A DNA stretch of 64,000 nucleotides from Selaginella moellendorffii (GCF_000143415.4 NW_003314266.1:3666398-3730397); one strand, 5' to 3'. Positions 21,508 to 34,097 are shown, numbered from the stretch's first letter. Made by a program: numbers and translations. The notes: generated by a model not told the origin, from the letters alone.

Positions 21508-22662
21508 TGTATATTTTATATTGGGCATTAATCACTATACTCCATCTTCCTTGACTAGACTAGTTCTTGTTCAAGAGGAGCCAACTGAAGAGTATTTGCA
21601 CTTGGTTTGAATTCTTCTTTGATCTCTTCAAAAGGATCAACATTCAATTCTTCCATTACATCAATAGTTAGAGCCCTTGTCTCAACCACCTTACCTCTAG
21701 ACATGCTCAGCATTGCTTTGATGTCAAAGGTAAACATATGGCATTAATTTTGTCTAGGTCTACTGAAGCTTGCAATGTCACCATCCCGTCCATACACATG
21801 TAGGGGCATACATCATGAAAGCATTGCACATTTAGTCACGCCTTATAAAAATCAATATCAACTCCAATTTACTTTCCTTTCCAATAATTTTATTGGTATC
21901 ATATATCATAAGATGCTTATTTGTCTTCTTTAGTAAATCCAAATTCAGGCTTATAGATAGAAACGACTTTGCTTGACTCCATTTTAACAACTGGTTAAGA
22001 TAATTAATTTATTGGAGTGAATCATTTAGCTGGTGGAGCCCAATATTACTTAAAAACCTTCAACATCCATGAAATAAAGCCAATGAGTAAACACTACGAT
22101 CACACCAAACAGCCTTTTCCCTGATTGTCATAGAAAGCAAAACTTGGAGACTGCACTGTCCTCTCGTCCCAATCCAGATACAATTCATTCACATCCTTCT
22201 GCAAGCCGTATTCAAAGTAGTTGACTCCGTCAGAAAGATCAAGGCAGATACCCCAAGATAACAACGAGCACACGCAATCGACTTTGAGGACGCGGCAGCA
22301 AGAAACTCTCGGAAGTGATCTGGTTCCGGATCGCGGGAGTCATGGGCGGAGAATCTAGCAGCCGTGTTCTTGACCAAAAGCTGAACTTTGGAGTGATCCT
22401 GCGCATGAGCGGCGGCGTCGTGGGATCGTTGTCACTGTCCCTGGTCTTGGTGAGAGCTCCGAGAGGGCATTGTCCGACAACGCGGAGCTCTTCATGGTCT
22501 CTATGCTCGAGCAAGCCGCAGAAGAGCACAAAGTTGACAACCACCGCAAGTGGAGATTGTTTCCGCTGCAGCCCTTGTAGCTCCAATCTCCGTGTCTACT
22601 TTAAATCACAGACAGCGTCATCTATGCTAGAAAAGGAACTTTGGAAAAGCTGACCAGAGTTT
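21508..22662. other. intergenic region, no gene identified
   Basis: AT-rich to about 22140, then GC-richer to the GRAS stop at 22663. A 60-codon open stretch (21555-21737, reverse) and overlapping frames at 22190-22650 were read in both directions, and no known family was recognised. The GC-rich part may be a decayed exon fragment. Confidence 0.4.
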
Positions 22663-24084
22663 CTACTTGCTCGTCCTCCAGGCGCTCATCGCAAAGACGA
22701 TACTCTCCTTCCATCCGAGCAGCAGCCAGTGCCCATCCACGCCCAGCTTGAAGTTGTTGTTTAGCTTGCTGCTGCTGCACCACACGTCCTTCACCACCTC
22801 GATCGTTTCCAGTCGAACCGGCAGCAGCTCAAATCCAGCTCTTCTAGCCCTCGAGTCCCAGGTCCTGTAAGAATTTGCCCGCTCAATCCTTTCAACGCCC
22901 TCCAGAGCCACCACGTCCATGATCGCCTTTGCAATGATGCTCCCCATGAAATCATACTCCTCCGGCATGTCCTCTTGCAGGAGCAGCGTCTCGAACAGCT
23001 CCATCCTCGTGAAAAGCGTATCGAGCACCCCCTCGAAACGTTGGATGAAGAAAGGAGAGCTCAAGTTGGAGGTGGCATCCAACACGCACTGTATGAACAG
23101 GTCCGGCTTGAGGCTGTAGACCTTCTCGAAGAAGAGCTTCCGCGGATTGTTCCCGACGCTGCCATCTTCTCGCAAATGCCGGAGGCGGAGGTTGCAATTC
23201 ACGATGAGCAAGTCCTCGACGTGCGTCTTGGGCTGGACCAATTCCCAAGACGTGCTCGTGATCGCGTCGAAGTCGAGCGAGACTCCACAGCTCCTGGCAA
23301 ACTCGACGAGGTTTCTCCCCGTCTCCTTGACGTCCACGCGAGGAAGGTCGATCCCAGTGATCTTCATCGCCGGGGGGCCTTGCGGCCGCTGCGAGAGCGC
23401 CTTGATGACGTGAGGCCACTGGCAGCCATACTGGATCCCATAGTCGACGATGTGAATTCTCTTCGCGCCCTGGCAAACGTTGAAGATGTTGCAAGCGGCG
23501 AAACGCTGGGTGACCCTGAAGGATGGGAGATTGAGCAGCCGGACGTGGACAGAGTGCCTCTCTCGGATCCCTTTCACCATGGCACTGTGTACCTGTGGAC
23601 CAAACCCTGTGAAGCGCGCAATCAGGGCATCCGCGAAGAACAAGGCCGTGCGTTCTTCACTGCTGCCCCCTGGCGATGCCAGGCTCCTCACCTCGCTGAT
23701 GATCCTGTAGACATCGGCGCCGCGATTCCCAGCCACTGCTCGAGCCGCCTCCAGGAGCATCGATTTGAAGAGAATCGTCCTGGATTCTTGGAAAGCTTGA
23801 CCGTCGAGCGGCGGCGGCGGCGGCGGCACCGAAATGCTTCGACGCTTGGAATCCCCACAGCCCGCCGAGACCAGGGCGCCGAGCTCCGCGATGAGATTCT
23901 TATAGGGATCCTGGAGCTGGATCATCAGCGGCGGCTCCTCCTCGTCGTCCAGGAGCATCCGGGAAATGTAGGCGAGCGTGGGATCGTTGGGATCCTCGAC
24001 GTGCTGGCGCTGCGGCACTGGATCGAGACGAACCTGGTGGTGGAGGAGCACGGCGCGCAGCTTGGAGACGAGGTCGGCGCCCAT
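22663..24084 (-). CDS. GRAS transcription factor, LISCL (SCL9/SCL14-like) type
   Basis: Intronless, 473 aa, intact. The acidic N terminus has DPTLAYISRMLLDDEEE and DPYKNLIAELGALVS, typical of LISCL proteins, plus a run of eight or so prolines encoded by a GGC/GGT tract near 23810. The GRAS domain follows: leucine heptad I (LLEAARAVAGNRG), the VHIID equivalent IHIVDYGIQYGCQWPHVI, leucine heptad II, the PFYRE equivalent NPRKLFFEKV, and the SAW end GWKESIVFAMSAW. LISCL factors work in the nucleus in stress and developmental gene control. It is a close paralogue of the nonsense-bearing gene at 7476, in inverted orientation and of equal codon length. Because that copy is truncated, this one may be the only working member of the pair here. 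Confidence 0.95.
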   Translation of the reverse strand: MGADLVSKLRAVLLHHQVRLDPVPQRQHVEDPNDPTLAYISRMLLDDEEEPPLMIQLQDPYKNLIAELGALVSAGCGDSKRRSISVPPPPPPLDGQAFQESRTILFKSMLLEAARAVAGNRGADVYRIISEVRSLASPGGSSEERTALFFADALIARFTGFGPQVHSAMVKGIRERHSVHVRLLNLPSFRVTQRFAACNIFNVCQGAKRIHIVDYGIQYGCQWPHVIKALSQRPQGPPAMKITGIDLPRVDVKETGRNLVEFARSCGVSLDFDAITSTSWELVQPKTHVEDLLIVNCNLRLRHLREDGSVGNNPRKLFFEKVYSLKPDLFIQCVLDATSNLSSPFFIQRFEGVLDTLFTRMELFETLLLQEDMPEEYDFMGSIIAKAIMDVVALEGVERIERANSYRTWDSRARRAGFELLPVRLETIEVVKDVWCSSSKLNNNFKLGVDGHWLLLGWKESIVFAMSAWRTSK

Positions 24085-25567
24085 CGCGAAGCTCGCGAAA
24101 GCTTCTCGCGAGGAAAGAAGACGTGATTCGCTTGATATGCCCTGCCTGATGATATGTGTTGCATTTTTATAAGTTTTTTATTAAGGGTCAGTACGCTAAC
24201 ATTTCTCTTTCGTTATTGTTTTATCCAGAAATATCTTTAGATTAACAAACCTATTATGAAATAAACCTAGACAATAGCAGCAGCATTTTCGTTGAGAAGC
24301 TCTTGCTAGCGAGCATTTTCATCTCGTATGGAGGACCAACCCTTGGTTCTCCTCACCACCATCAGGCAGAACCAGCGACCGCCTTACCTTGAGGTACCAC
24401 ACCCTGATCGATGCCATCGATGCGAGTCACCAGCTGATCATACGTAAATGGAACACGAATCTTTGCCTGGGTGCATTCAATCGCTATCTGCGCCTGTAGA
24501 TGCGATCAGTAGCACTAACAATCAGATGAATCACTGCAGATGCATATACCACTTTGTGCGCGGGAATGGTGACTTGATACTCCGATTGCCTTTTAGACGT
24601 CAATGCCTTGTGGTGGTGACGCTCTCCGTCATGGTGGCCACCACAGCCATGCGCGGCCACCACCGCTGCGAGAAGATAGCGCACTCCAAAGATGGACTGG
24701 TGAATCCCGGTGAATCGCAGCCTCTTTGACTATGAAATGGGCATCAGGTCATCTCTGTAGTTGTAGCTTTGAGTACATTCTCCCTTCTGGTGTAGTAGCG
24801 ATTTGTAGAAATCGTGCAGGCCTGATGCTGCTGCTCAGTTTGATCGGGGCAAATCATGATCTTGAGTTTTGTTCATGCGCAGCGAAGGTGCCATTGCTAG
24901 CCCAGTGCTGAAGATGGATTCTCCATGGCCAATAGTCCTCCACTTTGCCAACTTATACTGGGATTTTGTATGGAGAGACGATGGTTCACAACTTGAAGGG
25001 TTTAGGGTTGAAGCGGTAGTTTTGACAATGAACATCTCTAGCGTTTGGAACGTGTTGCTCGTCCTTGCTTTCAAGAGAGTGGATAGAAAGTTTAGCATTC
25101 GCGCTTAGCAATAAGATCGATTTACAACAGCAAGTACGGAGGAAATTGTAAATAAAATTGAAGTGTCAAACCTCATTTTCTTGATTTTCTTTTCAAATTT
25201 TTTTTTCCAGAGAAAAAGGTTGTTCTAGTTTCCACAGACAATACGGCTGTGACCAGTAAAACAAAAGCCACTAGGCCTAGTTATATAGAGACGAACCAGC
25301 ATGATATTTCAAAGTGTTAATCAGGAGATGATGTTAATATTTGTCAACTTTTAGTCTCAAGGTCTTTAATGATACTTCCAGAAGCATGGTTTGATCGTGA
25401 AGGAAGCTTCTTGCTTTTGCGAGCGACGCAACCGTCAGATTTTGGAATCGTTGATTCTAATCGTACGACTGTGGCTCGGCGGAGCTGCCTTTTAAGCCGG
25501 CATTTTCGGACATGGCGATCGCAGTGGTGGAGAGCGAGCTAGGGTTTTGGAGCGCGACACCGACCAA
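24085..25567. other. upstream region of ABC1K copy 1; left end of duplicated unit 1
   Basis: 24085-24550 is unique and shows no gene. From 24551 (ACTTTGTGCGCGGGAATGG) the sequence recurs at 36001, which marks the left end of the duplication. Reading both strands gave no known protein. A short coding-like patch at 24600-24690 (VVVTLSVMVATTAM) is present in both copies but interrupted. AGGGTTTT, a reversed telo-box, lies just before the ABC1K ATG. Confidence 0.5.
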
Positions 25568-28500
25568 ATGGCGTGGGGGAGCACTCTCTGGAGGCGCGTC
25601 AAGGTGTTCCGGGTAGCATTGCAGGTCTTCTTGGATTACAGGGTGCGTATCTCTTGCTTTTCGAGAGCTTGCGAGTGATCCACCGGTCGAAAATTTCCAG
25701 GCCGCGCGCAAGAAGGCCGCTGGATTGCCCAAGGAGGATCAGAACCTGCTGTGGGATCGCATCCACCACAGGAATGCCGAGCGCATTTTGGCGGCAATCA
25801 CCGAATTGGAGGGATTGTGGGTGAAATTTGGGCAGTATCTATCGACTCGAGCGGATGTTCTTCCGGAAGCTTACATCTCCATGTTTCGCCAGCTCCAAGA
25901 CTCACTACCTCCTCGTCCCATTGCCGAGGCAACTTGCTTTCCTCGTTTTCTTTTTTTTTTTTTCTCTCTCTTTATTGATCCTTCTCTTTCGTCAGGTAAC
26001 CGCTACTATAGAGAAGCAACTGGGAAAACCGTTGGACGAGCTGTTCTCAGAGTTCGACCGGAAGCCTTTAGCTACTGCCTCAGTCAGTTTCTTTCGCCTT
26101 CGATTCTTTTTTCTTGTCTTAGAACTCAAGCAACGTATTGCTTTTTCAACACAGATAGCGCAAGTTCATCGGGCGCGCATGAAGGACGGCCGTGATGTTG
26201 TAGTGAAAGTGCAACATCAAGGCATTAAGGAGTGCGTATTACAGGTTCTACATTTTAACACCTTTTAGAGGTATTTGTAGCGTAGAGACTTAATTCTCAT
26301 GCCAGCCATTGATCGGGAGTCGCTTGTCCAGGACTTGTACAATGCACGAGTGATTGTTGAGTGGGTCGCATGGGCGGAGCCTGATTACGATTTCGGCCCT
26401 GTTCTAGACGAATGGTGCAGAGAAGTTCCCCAAGAGTTGAATTTCAACCAGGAAGCGGGTATGGACATTTCCATGCATGCTTTGTTTTTTATTTCCTTCA
26501 ACTACTTCTACTTTTCTTCTTCTCCAGAAAACACCAAGAAAGTAGCACACAACCTCAAATCATGGACCAAAGACGGTACCATCAGTATCGATCCTGTTGA
26601 TGTGCTTCTACCTGAAGTCGTTCAGGTTCATGTTAAGCTTCTTGAAAACCAAGCTGCTGTAACTCGAGTTTTGTTGTTGTTAACAGTCAGCCGAGAAAGT
26701 CCTGATTCTCACGTACATGGATGGAGTTCGCATAAATGATGTGGCTGGCCTTGATAGACTAGGCGTGGACAAGCAAGCTGCTGTCGAAACTATCACCCGG
26801 GCATACGCTCACCAGATATATATCGACGGATTTTTTAATGCCGATCCTCATCCTGGTGAGTGAACTGAAACTGATTCCTAAAATGCTAACATCTTTTCGT
26901 GAACAGGGAATTTTCTAATAAGTACTCAACCACCTTTCCGACCAATTTTACTTGACTTCGGGCTCACAAAGTCCATCTCATTGCCTTTTAGGCAGTCACT
27001 GGCGAAGATGCTTCTTGCTGCTGCGGAGGTACGTCGAAAACAAAACAATGCGTGCTAACACTGCTTTGTGTAGGGAGATTATTCTGCTTTGTTGTCCGCA
27101 TTTTCTGAGATGGGGCTTGTTCTGAAGCTGGACATGCCAGAAGAGGCGATGGAAATCACCAACTTTTTTTTCCGTCGTTCTTTGCCGGCTGAGGAATCTG
27201 TGGTAAGGTTGTTTTACGTATTTGGACTTTGGGAACATTGAAACTTGACAGGCCGAAATGAAAGAGCTCGTCAAAGATAACGATAAGCGCATCCAACGTT
27301 TAAAATCCAGGATGGATAGTAAAGAGACTCTTCGTACTCCAGTAAGTGGTCATGTTTCGAATATTTAAAGACCAATTTCCGTGACGCTTTCAGGTTTCTG
27401 CTTTCCCAACTGACTCTGTGTTTTTCATGCGAGTCCTAGGCCTACTAAGAGGTAAAGCTCTTGTGACTTTCAGAAAGAGTGGAGATTCATTAGGATGTTG
27501 CAGGACTCTCTTCGGTACTCGGTGCGAGAGTGGTTTATCTTGAGATCATGAAGCCATACGCAGAAGCAGTACTATATAGGTTTGTACTGTTTCTATTTGC
27601 TGTAGTTTGACACGAAATTAATTGCAGTGGTGGTCGCTCTAATGGTGGGAACGAACTACCAATTTTTGATAGTCCATTGCATTCTCAGGCTGAGGTCAAG
27701 CTCCATCAACTTTTACGTGAGATGCACAAGCAACAACGGATACTTGGTGTTCAAGTAAGTTTTTTCTATACCAGTTTTGTTTAGAACAATGTTTTCCAGG
27801 TTTGTGCGTACAAGGATGGGAAAGTTATCGTCGATACAGCGGCTGGTTACCTTGGAAAGTATGATCCTCGCCCGGTGCGTTGTGACAGTTTGTTTCCGGT
27901 GTTCTCCGCAACAAAAGGAGTTACGGCGGCCTTGTTACACTGGCTTGCAGATCACGGGTGAGATTTTTGCGGTTATGCCACTAAGGCTGACATACTTTGT
28001 TTCCTAGAAAACTATCGCTGGCGGAAAAGATTTCCAGCATCTGGCCCGAGTTTGCGGAGAATCACAAGGACGCTTGCACAGTAATATTAAATCTTAGATT
28101 TTCCTTGTGAGTCTCATTTTCTGTATGACAGGTTGCACATGCCTTGAACCATACCTGTGGCCTACAAAATGCGCTGTATGATGTGCTAAGGAAGAATCCT
28201 CTGGCTATGTGCGATTGGAGTGAGATGCTAAAGCTCATTGCAGCCGCCAAACCAGAATCACCCCCTGGCCAAGATCAAAAGTACCATGCTCTTTCTTTTG
28301 GATGGATATGCGGTGGGATAGCTGAGGTACGACGTTTCTTTGACAGGCCTCGTGCAGTTTTACCTTTCTTTTTCTTTACTTACAGAAAGCCACCGGGAAA
28401 ACATTCCAACAACTTATCGAAGAAGCGTTTGTTACACCGCTGAAGGTTAATGGCGAGTTTTACGTCGGCATTCCTCCTGGTATAATCCAGACATTCTCTA

Positions 28501-29369
28501 GTCTATGACATGCGTTATAAAACAAACGTTTCTTACTGGCAGGCGTGGAGGAGCGCCTCGCATCGCTCACTTTGGATCCCGAGGAGCTCAAGAACATACC
28601 CGCGGCATCCGCTGCTGCTCTAAGAACGCATCTCTCGACGCTGGAAGTAGGGACGACTAGTGATGGCGTCGGACCGGCGTCACTCGAAGACTTCCTGACA
28701 AACGGATCGCCTCTGTCCGTGAGCTCGCTGCCAAGCCTTTTCAACATGCTCTTCATCAGGCGGGCAACCATCCCAGCTGCAAACGGCCACTTCTCGGCCC
28801 GGGCACTGGCGCGCTTCTACGCGACGCTTGCAAGTGGTGGACGCGTCCCCCCCGGCACGTCCTCGTCCAAGCCACCTCTCGGCAGCCACGCTCATCGACC
28901 GCACCTGGGAGGATCCTCGAGCACAGCCAAGAGGAAAAAGGGATCCCGGATAACAGGAAAAAATTGCTGCAAGACGAGGAGCTTGTCATCGGACTTGAGT
29001 GGGGGCCAGATCCACTTCCAGGAAGAGGAAGACGCACCGGCAAAGATCTTCACCAGCGGTGACATCCACGACGCGTTTGTAGGGGGCGGGAAGTACAGCG
29101 GCCTGGTTGCTAGAGACAGCGAGAAGTTTGGGCTTGGGTTCTGGAAGCTCAAGACTGGTGATACTAGCGCAGGCGCAGGGAAGAAGATGGCATTTGGACA
29201 CTCTGGGATTGGGGGCTCGTTTGGCTACTGCGACCCCGACAACGATTTCGCGGTGGCGATCACGGTGAACAAGATGACGCTCGGGCAAGTGTCGGGTGAT
29301 ATCGTACGACTCGTCTGCTCGGAGATCGGGATCCCATGTCCACTGGCGATGGAGAGGCCTTCCCAGTGA
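25568..29369 (+). CDS. ABC1 kinase fused to a beta-lactamase-like domain (ABC1K, At5g24810 type), copy 1
   Basis: About 18 exons with short introns, reading as intact from ATG 25568 to TGA 29367-29369. The N-terminal half is a UbiB/ABC1 atypical kinase: KFGQYLSTRADVLP (KxGQ motif), ATASIAQVHRA (Ala-rich loop), VVVKVQH (ATP-anchoring Lys), NFNQEAENTKK, HPGNF and LLDFGLTK (metal-binding DFG). The C-terminal half is a class C beta-lactamase-like serine hydrolase: FSATKGVTAAL carries the SxxK nucleophile, HTCGLQNAL replaces the more usual HTSG, and FGHSGIGGSFG is the HxG motif. The same fusion is known in Arabidopsis At5g24810, so it is an old plant architecture. ABC1 kinases act in plastids and mitochondria on isoprenoid lipids; the role of the lactamase part is not known. 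The second intron starts with GC (25929-25930). Exon ends in the middle were only approximately placed. Confidence 0.93.
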
Positions 29370-29904
29370 TAGATGGTCCAGGTATCAAATGGGTCAAATA
29401 GTAGAAACCTTAAACGTTGCATGGGAAGTACTTATAAAACGAAAACAAGTCTTGGCCTTACGGTGGTCAATGCTGATCTATCATGAAAACAACTTCCTCG
29501 AATGCTTGTCCTCTATAGCCATTCACCACGCCTCTTCAGCCCTTGACTAGAAAACCACCATCGCTCCAATTAATTTGTGGTCAAGAATATTTTTTAAAAA
29601 TATTTTAACCGGTTATTTGGATTTTGCATGAAAAACAATGTTTGTACTTAACAATTGGTGGTGTAAAAATAATGTGCAATCAGATCATGTTTTTATTTCA
29701 TATATTTCACATTTTTTTCCAGGCCGCGTAGAACCTCCTTCCAAAACCTGCCATCGTTGCTATACCTACAAAATCAAGTGTCATGCTTCATGTGGGAATG
29801 CAGATCAGCTACTCTCCTAAAAGCCATTTCATCTAGTGAAGCTTGCCTATTCTGTTGCTTTAATAACCTAAAAGAATAGTCTTGACCGCACATCTAAGGG
29901 TTTC
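29370..29904. other. spacer with a recurrent ~120-bp segment
   Basis: ABC1K 3' UTR and upstream region of the phosphatase pseudogene. From about 29600 to 29722 it contains an AT-rich segment (TTTTGCATGAAAAACAATG to TTTTTTTCCAGG) that recurs in whole or part near 35600, 36775, 41063 and 47710. No gene is visible. Confidence 0.6.
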
Positions 29905-30755
29905 ATGGCGGCTTGGCAAGAGCGATGGGGCAGAAGCAGCGTACCGTTTCCATGGGAGGACGTGAATCTAGAGGAGCTACGGAACGCTCTCCCTTGTGTT
30001 CTTGCAAAGGTCGAGCTAAGCAACCAGTGGCTGCTTGAAAACTCTGCCATCATTGGTTACTCAGGCTGGCTCATGCAAGAGCTACGGTCGAGGGAAGGAT
30101 GACGGTTGCGCTGGATCTGGACAACACACTCATCTCCTCCACGTCAATTCTGCTGCACCGGCGGAGCCAGTGTGATTTGGAGGTGAGAGATAATGGCAGT
30201 CGCAAGTGCATCAAGAAGCGACCGCATCTCGACGAGTTCCTGGACGCCCTGGCGCTGTTTGCCGAGGCTGTGCTCTTCAGCCCGGCCCCCTACGCAGCTC
30301 GATCCTCGCGGGACTTGCTTCCGGTACGTTCTTGGCCTCAGTGATTGCACGCTTGGCACGACACCCGCCTCGGCAAGGAGGCGGTGTTCAAGGATCTGGC
30401 CATCCTCGGCAGGGACTTGCGAAAGGTTGTGCTGGTGGACAACGACCCTGGCTTCTTTTGCCAACCTGGGAGTGGCAACGAGATTGTGATTGGGAAGTTC
30501 ACTGGGTAGAGGAGCGACGACGAGCTTCTCAAGCTACTTCCTGAGTTGCAGTCTCTGGCACAGCTCGACGACGTGAGGCCTGCTGTGCGCACTTATCAGC
30601 AGCCTCCAGCACAAGGTAATAATAGTTCACTTGTTCTCGATCTAAAAGCTTCAATGGTGTTGGTTTTCTACGTAGTTGTGAGAGGTCAAGGGCTGAAGAG
30701 GACGTGGCGAATGGCTATAGAGGACAAGTATTTGAGGAAGTTGTTTTCATGTTAA
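29905..30755 (+). pseudogene. FCP1/NIF-type HAD phosphatase, broken copy 1
   Basis: The start MAAW leads into EELRNALPCVLAKVELSN, a region of unknown role. A deletion of about 75 bp against copy 3 (after TGGCTCATGCAAGAGCTACGG) shifts the frame. The catalytic block then reads TVALDLDNTLISST, the DxDxT-type HAD motif of NIF/SCP phosphatases. A further deletion after PYAAR shifts the frame again. VVLVDNDPGFF, the motif III region, is followed by an in-frame TAG (TTCACTGGGTAG, near 30507) where the other copies have CAG. Related proteins dephosphorylate Ser/Thr residues, for example on the RNA polymerase II tail. With three lesions this copy cannot work. Confidence 0.85.
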
Positions 30756-30871
30756 GGTTTGGTGAAGTTGACGATTAGAGTTAATTGACCATAACTAAGA
30801 CTTGTATTCGTTTATAAGTTGACTCAATGCGACGTGGGGTTTTTTATTTGATCCATTTGATGCAGAAGGAA

Positions 30872-31086
30872 ACAAACCCGGAAGCGGGTATATCCAAAAG
30901 GTGGCAGCAAGAGACATCATGACCATCGTCGCGTGTGAAGGGCTGGATCGAGTGGACGCGTATCGCATCTGGGATGCTCGGGTGAAGCGAGCAGGCTTCG
31001 AAGGGGTGGCACTGACGGAGGAGATTTACGAGAAAGTGAGTGGCTCCAGCACGAGCAGGCACAAAGAAGTTAAAGAAAGAATGTAG
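30872..31086 (+). pseudogene. GRAS C-terminal fragment
   Basis: About 70 codons read GYIQKVAARDIMTIVACEG, then RIWDARVKRAGFEGVALTEEIYEKV. This is the RVER-to-SAW portion of the GRAS protein at 52021-53439 (HGFIQKVAARDIMNIVACEG there). No N-terminal GRAS parts precede it. It is probably debris from rearrangement of a gene of that type. Confidence 0.85.
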
Positions 31087-31103
31087 CTGGTTATAGGCAC
31101 AGG

Positions 31104-32320
31104 GTGGATGACTGGTGTTTGAAGCGCGCTAGCTTCTCAATCGGCTTCCAGACGCTCAAAGCATTCAAAACTACGTCTTTCTCGTCCATTCAGCAAGCCA
31201 AATTCTCGCAAACGGACATAACCATCTCGAGCGCTTCCGAGCCAGGCGGTCCCAGGTTTTGCACGAGGAGATGCGCTCCACATATGGCAGACACCTCGAT
31301 GAACTTATCCATGAAGTCAAGCTGCGACTGGTCGATCAACCCGAGCTTCATCGTCTCCTCGAACGACTCCAGCCTCGCCAGGAAGCTCCTCCAGGCCCTG
31401 TCGAAGCGGTGGATGAAAAATGGAGAGCTTATGTCAGCGTGCACCACGGACTGGAACAACATAACAGGCTTGAAGCTGAGGATCTTCTCGAAGAAGAGCT
31501 TCCGGGGCTGTCGATGATCCCGTTCTCGCAGACGTGCCGCATCCAAAGGATGATATCTCGGCTGCGCTGACTCCCATGCCACGGTGGCGATGGAGTGCAA
31601 CTCGAGGTGCATCCCACACGTAGTCGACCAGCCGGTTTTCTCGAGGTTGACACGGGACGGGAAGTTAATGCCGGTGATCTTGAATAGTGGCAGCCCCTCG
31701 GCTCTCTCGGACAGCGCCTTGATGAGCGACGGCCACTGATCGCCATAGAGGACCCCATAGTCAATTATGTGGACGCGCTTGGCAGGATCATCTGGTTGGA
31801 AGCGCTCCATGGCCCGGAGGCTGGGAAGATTCATCCGGATGGAGATACTCTGCATCCTCGTCACGTCCTGGTGCATCGCAGCGTACATCCGCCGAGCTCC
31901 ACACCCGGACAGCCTTCTCCACTGGACGCAACTGAGGTGAGGCTAAAGTTCTGATCTCTCTCACGAGCTCATGGACTTGGGTAGAATTGTTGGCAGCCAC
32001 GGCGGGCGCAGTCCATGAGCCTTAAGCTGTGGAAAGAGACGGTGCGGAGGAAGAGAGGCGGCGTCCACGGACGAGGTACTGCTAGCACAAGAATTTGGGA
32101 AGAGACAAGGAGACAATTTCCGTGAGCTCGCAGAGCAGTACCTGGTAAGAGGTTTGCTGTTGTTGTGGCAACTTGAGGAGGAGCTCCAAGCCATCCTTTT
32201 CTTCAAGTATTCTGGTGAGATAGTCGAGCCGCGAGCAATCAAAGAGGGACTGCTGCTCCTGGGAAGAGATTTGAGCCTGGACCGAGCGGCTCGCAGTTGT
32301 AAGCATGGATTGCTGTCCAT
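31104..32320 (-). pseudogene. reverse-strand GRAS pseudogene, unit 1
   Basis: It starts MDSNPCLQLRAA at 32320 and follows the forward GRAS genes of the array (DYLTRILEE, VHIIDYGVLYGDQWPSLIKALSERAEG, KLFFEKILSFKPVM, LESFEETMKLGLIDQSQLDFMDKF). Multiple deletions and frameshifts break it, including loss of part of the first leucine heptad and of the RVER block. The normal stop is also changed. The same damaged gene occurs in unit 2, so most of the decay predates the duplication. Confidence 0.88.
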
Positions 32321-32577
32321 TTGTACAGGAGTGGCCTTAGGTCGGTAATTTACACTTAATTTTAATGCAACTTTGAATATAGAATAAATGGTGATCTTTC
32401 ACTAATGTAAATTAAAATCTTTTAATCAAGATTAGTCTTCGCATCACAGATGACAAGTGTTTTCTTACTATGAGGATTTGTTTATTTCATGAAGATGGCT
32501 ATAACAATCAATTTGTGATTGTCAATATGAGGCGTGGAATGGGTGGCACCCGGGGTCATGGAAAGCCCTAGAATTAG

Positions 32578-33650
32578 TCACTGATGCTTTGATCTCCCGG
32601 AGCAAAAACTCTGTGGTCTCGCGATGTCATCAAACTCATCGTCATAACGACCATCATCTTTAGCTAGAAGTAGCAGCAGTGGCAAATAGAGCGTAGGCTT
32701 GATCTTCTTCACGCACTCAAGGACGCTGAACCAGGCTTTGTCGCTTATCTGTGACGAAGAGGCACACAAGATGAGCATCTCGCTCATCCTCTCTCTCACC
32801 AAGCAGCCATTTGCGAATATCTCATAAAAAATCCGAGGTATTCGATTGAAGTCCCTGGCCTGTGGAGCCTTGATGAGCATCATGTAGAAGGCCCGCCTTT
32901 GGAAACACGGCCAAGTTCTTGAGCTTGTCACACATGGCCGCGACCTCCACCACCATACCTTTGGTTCATCAAGATCCCGTAAGTCATATGATCTGGCTAA
33001 TGCTTCTCCTCTTCCATCTCTTGATCAAGCTCTCTGCCCTCTGGATGTTGTCACTCTCTACACACACCTTGGGCAACGTGTTGTAGATGAGCTTCCATTT
33101 CTTCCGCTTGATGGTGTTGTAGGGCCTGGTGTACATGTCGATGAGGATGCTAAGAGTTATCTCCGACGGCTCCAAGCCATAGCTTGCCAGCTTGTCAACA
33201 TCCCTTGGGCGAGCGTGACTTTCCTTGCTCATCCTAGAGTTCCAATCAAAATGTTAAAGAGAACTTGATCTTGCACTTGCTCCATGTCTGGAAGAGCCGC
33301 AAGATCACTTGTTAGTCCCCAACTCTCGAGTAGATGTTTGTGATCACACCAAGTTCAAGATGAGGGAATTGCCCACCTGGATCTGGACTCGATGGTCACA
33401 CCAAGTCGGGCTTCCAGTTCTTCCGCATTATCTGGTAGAGGTCCATGGTCTCTGCCGTTCTCCCAGCCTTCCCGTAGAGGTCGATCATGACACTGTATGT
33501 AACTCTGTCAAAAGAAACCCCGGTTTCACAAAGCCGGTGGAACCAGGCCATGGCATTCTTAGCTCAACCGCAACACTTGGAACAGCTAACGAAGATGCTG
33601 AAAGTGTAGTTGTCCACTCCCTTATATTAAACCCTTGTTTTTAGTAAAGA
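32578..33650 (-). pseudogene. reverse-strand PPR pseudogene, unit 1
   Basis: Pieces of a P-class pentatricopeptide protein: GLEPSEITLSILIDMYTR, then AESLIKRWKRR, AFYMMLIKAPQARDFNRIPRIF and LPLLLLLAKDDGRYDDEFDDI near the end. Stops and frameshifts separate them. Copy 3 (49014-50040) keeps a motif, MTYGILMNVCVTKAMVVEVG, that is deleted here. No full frame exists in any of the three copies. Confidence 0.75.
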
Positions 33651-34097
33651 ACTTTACCACTGTGCTGTAATATATATCCCCATACCAAGTATACATCCCC
33701 TCTTGCGGACTTTCCACACTTTGTCTTTTATCTCTGTAGCAAAATAACCTAGTCCACCAAATCTCCTCCTTTTCAATTCTCAATTATATTGTTTAAAGAC
33801 TTTTTAATCTCAATTAAAAAAATTATTTTGGAAAATGTCAAACATATAGCTCTCTCCAAAACTACCACTATAGAACAAGGTTGTCGGGAATGGCTGTTCG
33901 GTGCAATTAGTAGGGACAACAATCTATATGAATAGTGGTGTCTTAATTTGGACGATGACAGCTTATCTAATCCTATGACAGCGTACAACTGATGAATACC
34001 TCCTATGCTTAGCCACTCGGAGGGAAATATAAACATCTATTCTACTACATTCAACATAAAGATAACAGTGTAAATTCTTGACCTGTGGCTATTACAA
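33651..34097. promoter_or_regulatory. spacer before the forward GRAS gene, unit 1
   Basis: AT-rich, about 450 bp, holding the upstream region of the GRAS gene. Compared with unit 2 it has extra sequence near 33870-34065 (GGTTGTCGGGAATGG to CATTCAACATAAA). No gene is visible. Confidence 0.5.

Noticed and set aside
22975..24126. 383-codon open frame on the forward strand
   Set aside because: It is antisense to the intact GRAS gene. The GC-rich codon pattern of that gene keeps the opposite frame open; the translation has no domain.
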